From: Chamaecrista fasciculata | Lineage: Eukaryota; Streptophyta; Magnoliopsida; Fabales; Fabaceae | Reading direction: 5' to 3' | DNA length: 64,000 nt | NCBI GenBank assembly: GCA_003254925.1 | Contig: QANZ01047295.1 | Location: forward strand, 49,631-113,630 | Part shown: piece after piece, positions 34,670-45,921 of the stretch | Position numbering within the stretch: position 1 is the stretch's first letter | How the letters are laid out: every line of letters starts with the position of its first letter | Program-made: the position numbers and the translations under genes | The notes under the pieces: model-generated | The model's database searches: none | Told to the model about the DNA's origin: nothing | Seen by the model: the letters and a program-made list of their open reading frames with translations, nothing else

Positions 34670-35182
34670 ACGATAATGGTGTTATTTTACTTGGCCACAT
34701 TATTTGCAGTGTATATATATATATATATTTGAGTGTGTGTTTCACAAAAAATGATAGGTAGATTGTAGTAAGGAATGGAAGGGGGCGTCCCCCACAAAGA
34801 TGGGTATCTAGATTTGCATCTTAGTGCTTATGATAATAATAATTATTATTATAATGTGGTATGGCCCTATAAGGTCGTTTCAAGCTTCCAATGTTCATGT
34901 ATACAGTTTCCAATTTGCTTTAGCTATATGGACATCTTCATAAAGTCCAATTTGGGTTTTGTCTTTAATCGACTCTGTGGAAACATAGCAATATTCTCCA
35001 AAACCTAATGTCGCCTTTAACTATTAATTTTTTGGCCATTCTCCTTTTTTTTTCTCACACTCAAATTCTAACCCTTCTCTCTCTTTTATTTTGTTACTTT
35101 GTGATTTGTGAAAATGCACTACAAATTAATTGAATTAATTTGGGAAGTTGTTAAATTAAGTAAAATTAAGTTGTTAAATTAA
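34670..35182. other. Non-coding stretch
   Basis: A 77-codon open frame (34775-35008) lacks family resemblance and supporting signals. Nothing else was seen. Confidence 0.35.
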
Positions 35183-36066
35183 AGGGTAAATTACACAAAA
35201 GGGTCCTGTGGTTTGACCAATTTTCAGATAGGGTCCTGTGGTTTAAAAAGTGTCAAATTAGGGGCATGTGGTTTCCTCTGTTAGCAAATAAGGTCCCAGG
35301 TGGTTTTATCCATCCAAATTAACAAAGCCGGTGGACTGTTTTGTAATTTGAGCGATTTTTCTATTCAAACAAATTAGAAAAGGACTATTTTGCAATTTGA
35401 ACCAAAATATAATAAAAACTAACCAAATCTACGGTGTGGTTTCTGGGTTAGGTTCAGAAGGAGGGAAGAGAACGATGAAGAAATGCAATGATCATGATGG
35501 AACCTTGGGAAGCTCTCGACATTGACGATTCTGACCTCGAATCTTTCCTCTGCTGTTGCAAGCGCCGCCTCGTCGATTCGCCACCGAAATCCTCTACCCT
35601 AAGTCATCGGAGCTCATCGGAAGATGCCGCCGATCCGCGTCCCACTCAAGAATTCATCAGGCGAGTTGTTAAATGGCGACGAGATAAATAAATATCAACG
35701 AAATAATTCAGATTTATGTGTGTAAATCTGAATCTCATTCATTTTTGTCCTTTCAAGCTTGGAGATGGAGATTGGAGATGAAGATTCTTCGTTTTTTTTA
35801 CCCAAAAACCACGTCGTAGATTTGTTTTGCTCTTATTAGATTTTGGTTCAAATTGCAAAATAGTCCTTTTCTAATTTGTTTGAATAGAAAAAACGCTCAA
35901 ATTACAAAACAGTCCACCGATTCTGTTAATTTGGATGGAAAAAACCACCTGGGACCCTATTTGCTAATAGAGGAAATCACATGCCCCCAATTTGACACTT
36001 TTTAAACCATAGGGATCCTATCTGAAAATGGGTTAAACCACAAGGCCCTTTTGTGTAATTTACCCT
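35183..36066. mobile_element. Inverted-repeat element FB7 carrying a gene-like insert
   Basis: The terminal 21 bases are a perfect inverted repeat (AGGGTAAATTACACAAAA + GGG). Arms of about 235 bp stay highly similar up to 'ggactattttgcaatttgaacc' and its mirror. A 7-bp duplication, AAATTAA, flanks the ends (35176-35182 and 36067-36073). The roughly 410-bp centre is GC-rich and contains a 67-codon frame (35488-35691). Confidence 0.82.
35488..35691 (+). pseudogene. Gene-fragment-like reading frame captured inside FB7
   Basis: It encodes MEPWEALDIDDSDLESFL followed by a basic/serine-rich segment and DPRPTQEFIRRVVKW, then a stop. The acidic WEALDIDDSDL start and the GC-rich codon choice look like the N-terminus of a real plant nuclear protein rather than random AT-rich DNA. 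It faintly resembles the start of plant OB-fold homologous-recombination proteins, but I cannot verify that. It sits exactly between the inverted arms, as expected of a transduplicated host exon. Whether it is expressed is unknown. Confidence 0.45.
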
Positions 36067-36069
36067 AAA

Positions 36070-37096
36070 TTAAAAAGTTAATTATTTGTTCAAACGGCAT
36101 ATACAGTGATTAATTAGTGATAAGTGCTATTATGTTATCAAATAATATAAATAGCTAATGTCTAATTATGATATTTATAAGATATATATATATACATATG
36201 AGATGATAATTGTGAAGTTATTAGTTCAAGTGATAAATGAATTGATATCACTTAAGTATATTATAGATTCAAGATATATAGTTACATTTATTAAAATATT
36301 CTTCTACCAGCCAATGTGGGTTGGTACAAATGGTTAAGGATCCGGACGAGAAGAACCCCTGACGCTTAAGGGCTAGCTGAGTAGCTGTTTTGGGGGCGCC
36401 TTGCCCGGTAGTTCCGGGAGTGTCTTCCTTTACTACCACATTGTCTAAAAAAAAATTTATTATACCATAATCAAGCTCAAATTAGTTGAGATAAAAAAGT
36501 TGCAGAACACCATCACTAAAGGAAAAAATAAAAAAGAAATATCAAAATCACAATATATAAATGCAACCAACTCTTGAAATCTCTTAAAAAAAAAAAACCC
36601 AAGTCTCTTGAATATTGTTTATTTTTGGAGTAGGTGGGACAAACCCTAGATTTTCACTATCTCAAGCTCTTGAAATTAATGTATAAATATAAATGCAACA
36701 AATAAAGATTTACGTACGTCGACAAAGTAAGATCGAACATTCAAATCCAAATAAAAGGCGATCCATTATTGAGATGTTGGCTTGAATGAGCCCTAGATAC
36801 GGGCTATGATGAGGCTAAATATATTAATATATGTTTTATTTATATTAGCTTAACTGTTTTAAAATATTATACTAACAATAGGTTAAATGATACTTTTGAT
36901 TGAAGAAAAAATTAGTTTTTTTATGCGAACAAAAATATTTAATAGGAGATTGTTGCAATTTTTTAAACAAGAAAAGTATTATTGATTATATAATTTAATG
37001 AAACTTATGTTGAGCAATAAGCCTACACTAAAGTCTATAATATTAATATTTCATTTTTGACTCTCATAGTTTTACAAGCAATATATATAAAATGGT
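36070..37096. other. Mostly non-coding; one SINE-like sequence
   Basis: Within it, 36308-36458 begins 'aatgtgggttggtacaaatgg' (A-box-like TGGTACAAATGG). It is GC-rich for about 110 bp ('cttgcccggtagttccgggag') and ends in a run of A, a layout typical of a plant SINE, but the B box is poor. The rest is AT-rich without signals. Confidence 0.4.
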
Positions 37097-37508
37097 GGCA
37101 AAAGTGTACTTTTGGTCCTATAACTTTTGCTCAGGTCTCAATTTGGTCTCATACACTTTTGGTGTCATATCTTTTGCTCAGGTTGCAAATTTGGTCTCAT
37201 ATTTTTGGGTCAGGTTACAGAATTAGCTGCATGATCTTTTGGTCAGGTTGGAAAACTGGTCTCATATATTTGGATCAAGTACATAATTAGTCTCATATCA
37301 TTGAGTTAGGTGGGACTAATGGTAGAATTATTTGCAAAGTTATAAGGCCAATTCTACAACCTAACCAAAAGATATAGAATCAAAAGTGATACTGGACCAA
37401 GTCTACAACTTGAGCAAAAGATATGTGACAAAAAATGCAACAAAAAAAAATTTGGGACCAAATTGAGACCTGAGTGAAAGTTATAGGACCAAAAGTATAT
37501 TTTGATCT
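37097..37508. mobile_element. Inverted-repeat element FB8
   Basis: The left end GGCAAAAGTGTACTTTTGG + TCC is mirrored by 'ggaccaaaagtatattttg' at the right. The arms contain repeated 'tttggtctcata' and, mirrored, 'gggaccaaattgagacctg'. It is closely similar in plan to FB9 (56291-56731). It ends about 350 bp before the zinc-finger TATA box. Confidence 0.75.
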
Positions 37509-37858
37509 AAAATGGCTGCTATCTGGCTTTTCTCTATCTTGAATTCTTGATTGTCCCTCTAAATATATGTAAGTGGTTTAATTTATTGGTTTGTAAAATT
37601 TAAGCTGTTCTTTGGGTAAAGTAAACTTTAAGTTGTATTTAATATATTATTAACAAGTTAATACATGTGCATATACATATATACTAGTAGTCCTTTTAAA
37701 ATATAATTGCGTCAAAAACTTGTGAAATATAAAAATGTTAGTCTTTCTAGACTTGAACTGGATTCGTCGACTATAACTAAATATTGTCTTTAAAAAATAA
37801 AAATATAGATATATCAGTGAAAATGGGAGGCTAGCTATATATGGAGTTGGGCATATAG

Positions 37859-37868
37859 TATAAATAAA
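37859..37868 (+). promoter_or_regulatory. TATA box of the C2H2 zinc-finger gene
   Basis: TATAAATAAA lies 86 bases upstream of the ATG at 37954, a normal distance allowing a roughly 55-60 base 5' leader. Confidence 0.5.
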
Positions 37869-37953
37869 GTGGAGATGATAGTGAGAATGTATGAGAAATG
37901 TAATTAGTGTTGAATAATAAACTCTCTCCCACACACACTAAGAGTGGTAATTA

Positions 37954-38586
37954 ATGAGGCCTCACAAGAAACCTTCTTCTTCTTCTTCCTCTTCCTCTTC
38001 TTCCTTAGGTATTAATCATGATTTGAAGCTATTTGGTTTCCCATTAAGGGCTCCATATCCATGTCATCAACATGTGGAGAGTGGTAGTGATCATCATCAT
38101 GAATATGGTAAGAGAAGTAATAACAATATAATTAATAATCAACATACTTTTATCATTAAGAGAACATTCAAATGCCATTTCTGTCATAGAGAGTTTCCTA
38201 CATCTCAAGCCCTTGGAGGCCATCAAAATGCTCACAAGAGAGAAAGACAACAACAAGCTTCTCAAGCCCTAATTTCCATTCCTTGTTTCCCTCATCAACA
38301 TCATCAATACTTCTCCTCTCTTTCCTCCTCATCTTATAGACAACACTTCTTCCTTCATCCATGTTCATCATCATTACCACCACCATCTGTCCCATGGGCG
38401 CCTGAGCCTGAGCCCAAGCCCGAGCCCGAGCCCGAGCCCGAAGCTTTATGGTGGAACAATGAAGAGGTAGATTATCATGAGGAGCTTGGAATGAAGCAAG
38501 TAGAGAATGATGATAATGTTGATGATGAATGTGTCGATCTTAACTTGAGTCTAGCTAGTATCCCCCACACTTCCAAGTTCCAATAA
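37954..38586 (+). CDS. C2H2 (QALGGH) zinc-finger transcription factor with C-terminal EAR motif
   Basis: 210 residues in a single exon. A serine run follows the start. One plant-type finger lies near residues 72-94, [20 protein letters not shown] then NAHK, giving the C-X2-C-X12-H-X3-H zinc ligands and the DNA-reading QALGGH motif. A PE/PK dipeptide tract sits near residues 149-162. The C-terminus carries VDLNLSLA (about residues 195-202), an EAR-type repression motif. Single-finger QALGGH/EAR proteins include the GIS/ZFP5/6/8 and ZFP1-type regulators of trichome, root-hair and hormone responses; the HFCHREF finger is closest in feel to the ZFP6 group, but that is not decided here. A nuclear repressor role is expected. 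The gene is intact, with TATA box and no introns, as usual for the family. Confidence 0.9.
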   Translation: MRPHKKPSSSSSSSSSSLGINHDLKLFGFPLRAPYPCHQHVESGSDHHHEYGKRSNNNIINNQHTFIIKRTFKCHFCHREFPTSQALGGHQNAHKRERQQQASQALISIPCFPHQHHQYFSSLSSSSYRQHFFLHPCSSSLPPPSVPWAPEPEPKPEPEPEPEALWWNNEEVDYHEELGMKQVENDDNVDDECVDLNLSLASIPHTSKFQ

Positions 38587-38589
38587 TGA

Positions 38590-39400
38590 TAATGATTTGG
38601 CCTAGCTCTGTAATATATATGCCTAATTAAGCTGCAATAATTCAACTTTGATTTGTACTTTTTATTATATTGTAACATTTGTATATATATGTTTTCTATT
38701 AAGAATATGTAAGAATTAATGAATCTAGCTTCAATTATACTCTCTAAATTTGAAACCCTAGAATCTAGAATCTAGATGATCAGTTAGGAAAATAAAAATA
38801 AACCACAGCTATATATGTATATCTATATATATATATATATATATATGTCACCTTGTCCCTTTCTTTCTCATATCAAACAAAAGAACGTACGTACGGACCT
38901 TCAGACCAAAGATAGGGATCCTATAAAAACTTTATGTTCATGAAACATCCATTTGTTTGTATACATGTGTACTAACTGGGATGTAAGAAAATGGGTATCT
39001 TGGTAGATTTGGATCCAATCCATTTGTGATGGGGACTGAAATGTATATTGTGTAAACGTTTAGGTTAACAAACATAATATTTTTTATTTATTCAAATAAA
39101 TGGATGGAACGAGTTATTATATGTGTAATAATGTGGGAATTGGTTTGTTTATGAGAGATGTATAACATTATGACTTTCAAAATACAGAAAGAAAAAAAAT
39201 GAATTGTTGGGACTTGGGACATAGTAAAGATCAATTTGCTGCTATAAATTTTATTTAATTGTGAAAAGTAACGCGTAATTTTGATTTATTATATTTGAAT
39301 TTGAAATAAGATATATATAAATTTAATAATTTAGACGCAAAATGAAATTAAATAACAACATTATATTTAACACCAATATGAAAGTTGAAACTAAATATAT
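38590..39400. other. 3' flank and AT-rich intergenic sequence
   Basis: The first 150 bp probably form the 3' UTR of the zinc-finger gene. A (TA)n tract is at 38820-38846. No gene was recognised. Confidence 0.4.
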
Positions 39401-39403
39401 TTA

Positions 39404-40838
39404 GCCCAGTTCGTTTCCGTTTTGATTATAATCTGTTTTGATTATAATCAAAATAAACACGTTCGTTTACGTTTTTTTCCTGATTCAATTATAATCATGA
39501 TTCTTAAATAATCAAACACACTCAATTACACTTATACCCCTATACATAAACCTATAATTACCTATACTCTAATACATTCATTCTCCAATCACAAAGGGCA
39601 AAATGGTCTTTTACCTCAATATTGGACCATTTTGGAAATACTCATTCTTGTGTTGGGCTAAATTGTTATTTTGTCCAAATAATTTAGGATTGAAATTCAT
39701 ATTTTAGCCATTATTTTTCTTCTTCCTCCCCACTGTTCTCTCTCTCGCTTCCATTTTCTCTGCAAATCACTCGACGGAAAATCATCCACTCTCTTCATCA
39801 ATGCTTGGGCTTATCTCTCTCGAACCACCCAACAACCACCGTCACTCTCGCCGGAGCTCCGCCCTTTTCTCGACAGAACCGTCGTCGCCGAAGAACAGAG
39901 CCGATTTCAGACAATCGGCGAATCAGGACCGTCCGGCGAGGTCAAGATCGACGGGATTTCATAATGGCAAAGAGGCCAAAAGATAGGCTGTGATCCATGT
40001 ATAAATAATATTAATATTCATACAACTAGAGACCGTAGAAAAAAAGCTGATAGTATTACAGAGAACTGATAAGTGATTGGATTATTTATTAATTTATTAA
40101 TTAATTTTTGGTTTTTCTTCGGGCAGCCTGTTTCATCAGCAAAAGGGAAGCCTTCGAAGCTGCATAAGAGGAAGCATCAAATAGGTTCTCTGTACTTCGA
40201 TATGAAACAAAAGGAAATGGAACACGAGAGAGAGGGAGAGTGACGAGAGATGCAACACGAGAGAGAGAGGGAGAGTGACGAGAGATGAGAGAGGGAGAGT
40301 GACAATAAGCTAAATTGGATAATTTTTTCGGGTCCGAATGATGTTGTAACATTCTCTCTCATCTGATGCGAATCGGTGCACCGATTTGCTTCGCTGGTGC
40401 ACCGAATAATCACACTGAAAGACAATTTAATCCTCGTTGGTGCACCGTTTCGTAGGCAAAAAATGAAACGGTGCACCAATTCGGAAAAACATCCCCCAAC
40501 CAACTCACAAAAATAATCAAGATTTCACGTTTTTCAAGGCAAACAGTAACATTTTTGTTTTTTTTCACAACAACAATCACATCCAAACACACTTTTATTA
40601 TAATCAAATCACACCTTACTTTTTCTAACTTTTTCTTCCATTTATACCCCTATACAATTTATCAATTTCCTTACTTTTTATCCACCTACCACAATCATTA
40701 CATACCCATTTTAATAATTTCACACAAATAATCAACAATCATCCAAACACCACTACAAAAATAATCAAATTTGATTATAATCAAAACATGATTATAATCA
40801 AAACAAATTCTAAAAAAAACGAAAACAAACTTAAGAGC
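39404..40838. mobile_element. Harbinger-like non-autonomous element H2
   Basis: Same family as H1. It starts GCCCAGTTCGTTTCCGTTTT after TTA and ends 'gaaaacaaacttaagagc'. It has subterminal TGATTATAATC units at both ends, 'aatcaaacacactcaattac' on the left, and the right-hand module 'ccacaatcattacataccc' with 'catccaaacacca'. Length 1,435 bp against 1,431 for H1. The central parts differ: H2 has 'gtgcaccgatttgcttcgc', H1 a diverged 'gtggtccaccaaatgtcgg'. No transposase; the right-hand TTA is not preserved. Confidence 0.78.
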
Positions 40839-40839
40839 A

Positions 40840-41858
40840 CACATTTAGAACCAATTTAAACATTCGACCTAATAACAATTACATTTCATTAATGATAATT
40901 ACTAAACAATTTAATAGGTGTTCATTCATTTCTTTATTAAAAAATCTCGAATAATATATCTGCTCAAAGCATTATACTCCACCCCATTATTTTTTTGTTA
41001 TTATATTCCATTAATAACCATTTATTTTCATCCTCACTAAAACTTTTAAAAATAGAAAACTCAAGAGTCCTATTGAATCCCAAATTTCTTCTAGACTTTA
41101 TTTCCTAGAAACTGCTCATATTGGCCATTGAATGATGATATATTGAAGTTGCATCTTGTAGTAAATGAGGTATATAAGAAATATGTGGTTGAAGGCCTTG
41201 ACTAAATTTTTTTACAACTTTTTTTTTGTAATAAATTTTTTTTAGAGAGACGGGAATGGACAAAACACCTAACCCGAGTGTTAGTGCTTGTTCTCATATA
41301 TCCTACTTATAAACACACACACAACCTTACTTTCCACTAATTTGGGGCTTGAAACCACCACAAAGGCATGTCCCAAGCATGGGCATTACGCACCCATCCT
41401 AGTTTTTTGGTAATGAAAATTTGTTTAGACTTAGAGGTAAAAAGTTAAATAAAGGTGACTTTAGGCCTCTTTGAGAATGAGTTGCATTTCATTCTATTTA
41501 CAAATCGTGTTGAAATGTAAAATTATTTAAATAGGTATATAAAAATTGTATTAAATAGAGAATAAAAGAGATATTATAAAATTTATATGATTTATTATAA
41601 AACATTTATTTAAATAAATTTATTTAGATAATTATAATTGTAATATATATTTCTTGAGTATTAGAAAGTTTGGAGAAACAAAAACTATTTGCAAATGACA
41701 TTTTAACAACCATTTGCAAAATGTAAAATTTAACAAAACTCTACTAGTATAAATTTTAACACAAACTTCAATATTTCATTTTATTTCTTCCATTTCTATC
41801 CTGTATGTTTTAAAAATATTTATACAATTATCTTTATTTATCATAATTATCATAAACC
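40840..41858. other. AT-rich non-coding stretch
   Basis: No open frame or element boundary recognised. A short GC-richer piece at 41245-41405 resembles degraded repeat DNA. Confidence 0.35.
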
Positions 41859-42369
41859 TAGGGTTATTAAAATCTGACTGGACTGGCCGGTCCGAGTCGG
41901 ACTAATAACTGGCCTAAACCCGAGGGAACTGGTCAAAAAGCCGGCGAAACTGTCCTGAACTGGAGGCAAACCGGGTGAACCGGTCCTGATTTATTTTTTA
42001 TTTTCTTTTTTTCATTTTTGATTTTTTTTGTCCTTTTTTTATAATTATGGGTCAAATATTAGAGAATGTTGATTATGAGCCAAAATTTGAGAGAGAAAGT
42101 GATCATAAAATGTCACTTGATGATATTATATTGATAAACATTATGAAAATTGATTATCTCATGTTTATGAAAATTGTATTAATATGTTAATGTTATAATT
42201 GTATTTTGTAACCTAATTATGAATATTTGAATTAAAATTTTTATCATATATAGATTTTTTTATTATTTTTAATTTATTTATTTGTCAACGCTCTGACCCC
42301 AATTGAACCATTAAACCTTGAACCGCTACCTCGACCGGTTCAACATCCGATCCAGTTTTTAAAACATTG
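41859..42369. mobile_element. hAT-type MITE with perfect 8-bp target duplication
   Basis: It starts TAGGGTTATTAAAATCTGAC and ends with the inverse of CAATGTTTTAAAAACTGG. Subterminal CCGGTC/GACCGG strings are present at both ends. CATAAACC flanks it directly on both sides (41851-41858 and 42370-42377), the 8-bp duplication of hAT transposons. The 511-bp interior is AT-rich and non-coding. Confidence 0.88.
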
Positions 42370-42377
42370 CATAAACC

Positions 42378-43124
42378 TATTTAAATAATTTCACATCTAA
42401 CATCATTTACAAAAATGTCATTACCAAACAACTTCTTCATCTTTTTTGGAAAAATGAGTTGACAAAATTTGTATGCTACATAATTACTTATTTCATAATG
42501 ATAATAATAATTAAATGGCAAGGTGTTTTTTTAGAAAATTAAATATAAAGACCGAGATATATAGGGAGTAAATATTTATTTTAACAAAAAAATTCAAAAT
42601 AAAAAGATATGCTGCAAGGTTTGTAGAATTGTAGGATTTGTAAAGAGCGAATGACAAGTCTATGAACAGTTGCAGTATGGCATTAATAATAAGAATTGGA
42701 ATTCGGTCTTTGAAAGTAATAAATCTCTGCTTCAAATCTTCAATTCAATTAAATGCCTTTTTTCTTGAAAAAAAAAAAGAATTCAATGCATTTCAGAGGA
42801 ATCCAAGGGAATTGGAATTTGGAAGTGTCTCCACCCACAAAATTAGATTTATTTTAATTTAGATTATCTGAAGTTTTTATAAAAACTTGTTTTATTATGA
42901 TAATGAAATTATTCGTCATTAACCCTAATTAGTTATTTGTTGTTGTTGTTTATTTTTCTGTATATTAACTTGTAAACATATTAATTTTATATTAGTAAAA
43001 TCAAAGTTTTACAAATTAGTGTATGTATGGGTTAATATTGTAAAAGAGAGAAGTGAATTGCAAAAAATTACAAAGATGTATGTCAATAGTTTGCTCAATC
43101 AAAAGCCCAAAAGCTAATAACTAA
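42378..43124. other. AT-rich non-coding stretch
   Basis: Small open frames only, none with recognisable features. Confidence 0.35.
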
Positions 43125-45043
43125 GGGCCTGTTTGGCGGTTCCAAAATCTCAATCCCATCTCATTCAATCGTCATCTCATCTTAGGATTGGATGAACAAT
43201 AACGATTGGGTATTTGTTGGACCCTTCATCTCATCTCATCTCATCTCATTCACATCATCATCTCATCCATAACATCATTTTATTTTCTCTTACATTTACT
43301 AAACTATCCCTACTCATATACCTATAATTACTTATTCTCTAATACAAATATAAAAAAAAACAATTAGGCAAAATAGTAATTTTACATACCCTCATTTATT
43401 ACACTTATCATTTTCTCTCTCTATCTATCATTTCTTATCATTTTTTTTCTTTTTCACATACACATCTCTCTCCTTCACACACACATCTCTCTCAAATATA
43501 TATATAAAAATAGATTGTTATTTTATATATATATATATATATTATATCTCTCTCGTATTCTCAATTCTTATATATATAGAAATGTTATATATTGTATTAT
43601 ATATATATATTTATATTAACTTAATTAAAAAAAATTATTTTTGTTTATTTACAATGTTGTTATTTTTTTAGTCCCAATATTTTTCTATTTGTTTTGAGTA
43701 AAATATACAATTGAATCTTTAAATTTTGTTTAAGTTACAATTTTCTTCTATTCTCGTTACAGTATTCTTTCACTTTTATAAGCATTTTGATCCTCAAACT
43801 ATGAGCTCAGTTTCCTTAGCTCATAAAACTATTTTTTGTTTAGTTTCTTTTCCTTAAACTATGCAATTAGTTTCATTTTGGTCCTCAAACTATTTTTTGT
43901 TCTATATTCAAGTCCAAAATCATCCGATACGTTGTGGATAATGGAGAAATAACGGTTATTTTTTGGTTGGGAAAATACACAAGTTTCCACGTGTCAGTTA
44001 TTTTTTTTTGTTCGAATCATGGGTAGTCAAAAAATTGCAATGTTGTTTTGTGTTTTATTGTCTCAAAGTTCTTCTATTTTTTCGGCCATAAAACTATTTA
44101 TGGTTAGATTTTTTACTCAAATTACGAGATGAGTTGCATTTTGGTCCGCAAAATATTTGTTATATTTTTTAGTCCAAACTACAAAATTCCTATATGTTTT
44201 TTACTATTATACAATTCAATCCATACTTTTTTTCAATATATTTTATGAAGTTTTGTGTAAAAATTAAAAGGAGTTAAAATAATTTTTTATCTTCCCATTT
44301 GTTGGCATTGTTACTAGTCTAATCCTTAAACTATGAGATTAGTTTCGTTTCAATAATAAAACTATTTCTGATCTTATTTTGTTTATCAAATTACGAGATT
44401 AGTTATGGATCGATACAAAGTTGTGGACCAAATTGTATGTTTACAATAATTTTCATGTTATTTGCATTCTAGTCCCCAAACTATTGTTTATTACTTTTTG
44501 GTCGTTGAATTTCATAAATAGACTCGAATATTGATGAGCTGGATTTTCTACAGGCCCCGAGTTATCATTTACACATGTTAGGGATTGATTAATTGGACAG
44601 GTACAAATTTATGGACCAAATTGTAATCTTAAAATAATTTTAATTTTATTTTCATTTTGGTCCATTATCTCATCCAATGAGATTGACCATAAACCCTTCA
44701 TCCAAAAATATCTTATCCTCACGCTTTCCAAGAGCATCTAATCTCAACATCATCTCATCCAACCCACCACCAAACACCTATCATCTCATCTCATTATCTC
44801 CATTTCATCTTATTATTTTCTACCATTTCTACCCCTATACAAATTAAAAAAATCTATAAATCTATTTCAACCAACCACAATCATTACATACCCTTTTATA
44901 TAATTTCACACTCTATTTAACATCATTTTCTCTAAAATCACCCAAACACCAATAGATCATCTCATCTCATCCCATTACAACATCATCTCATTTCAATCAC
45001 TTGGATGAGCTTGGATTGAAATGCAAGGGCTCCCAAATAGCCC
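43125..45043. mobile_element. Tourist/Harbinger-like non-autonomous element H3
   Basis: It starts GGGCCTGTTTGGCGGTTCC after TAA and ends with the inverse of GGGCTATTTGGGAGCC, followed by A-TAA. The subterminal regions at both ends are dense in TCTCATCTCATC units. The right side has the module 'ccacaatcattacataccc', 'ataatttcacac' and 'acccaaacaccaata' found in H1 and H2. GGGCCTGTTTGG is a classic Tourist/Harbinger terminus. The central 900 bp is AT-rich, contains repeated 'ggtcctcaaactatt'-type phrases and encodes nothing recognisable. Confidence 0.8.
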
Positions 45044-45048
45044 ATAAA

Positions 45049-45225
45049 TTTGGTTGGTCTAGTGGTTAGTTCACTAGATCGTTTAAGCAAATGTAGGAGG
45101 TTCGGATTCCACCTTGTATATGTAGCAACCAATTGACCAACGACAACCCTTAAATAGAGCTCAAATCCGTGGAGATTTAATTCTTGAACTGTCGAGTTAG
45201 GGAATAATTGGGCAACAAAAACACA
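45049..45225 (+). mobile_element. tRNA-derived SINE
   Basis: The RNA polymerase III A box TGGTCTAGTGG (45055-45065) and B box GGTTCGGATTCC (45099-45110) are spaced about 33 bases apart, as in tRNA genes. A SINE body follows ('ccaccttgtatatgtagcaa', 'cccttaaatagagctcaaat') of the type common in eudicot SINEs, ending near an A-rich string. The tRNA-like part is too diverged to fold as a tRNA. It starts immediately after H3. Confidence 0.75.
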
Positions 45226-45921
45226 ACTCAAAAGCTAATTGTTGGAGTAAGCATAATGAATCCTTAAATATTTCTATTCCATTCCATAGGGAGGATCGAA
45301 TCTATGAGGAGTGAATGCTCTCTCTTTAACTCATTTTTCATTTTTCTCCATTTCAATGTAAACCATTAAAACTCTATTCAATATTACACGAAAGTTACAT
45401 CTCCCCCAATTTTTATTGATTAAAATATTTATTAAATATTAAATTGTGTATTTAATTTTAAAGGAATATTTATAAAAGAAATTTTTTTTTGAAGAAGACT
45501 TAGACTTCATATGAACCATTAAATAAAGTTTTAATGGTTTGAATTGGATGAAAGGAAGAGAAAGGAAGGAGGAGTTAAAGGGACAAGATTCACTCCCAAA
45601 TTTAAGGCACTTCATTCGTCGAGGTCGACAAGATATTGGTTGACTCTATTATCACTTACATCGCCAAAAGCTATTCAATAATATTTTAAAATTGAGAGAT
45701 TTGTTTTTATATTATTTGAGATTTTATTTATATATAATTTTAAAAAATCAATAATAAAAATATTTTAAAAGTAACATATAGCCTATACTTACAAATTAAA
45801 AAAAAAAACTCAGAAATTCCTTAATCTGCACATAATAGTATTTTGCATGAAGAAACATAAAAATATGTATTAAAAATTCATATAATGAGTAAGTATACAT
45901 GTATGTTATTAGTTATTACTA

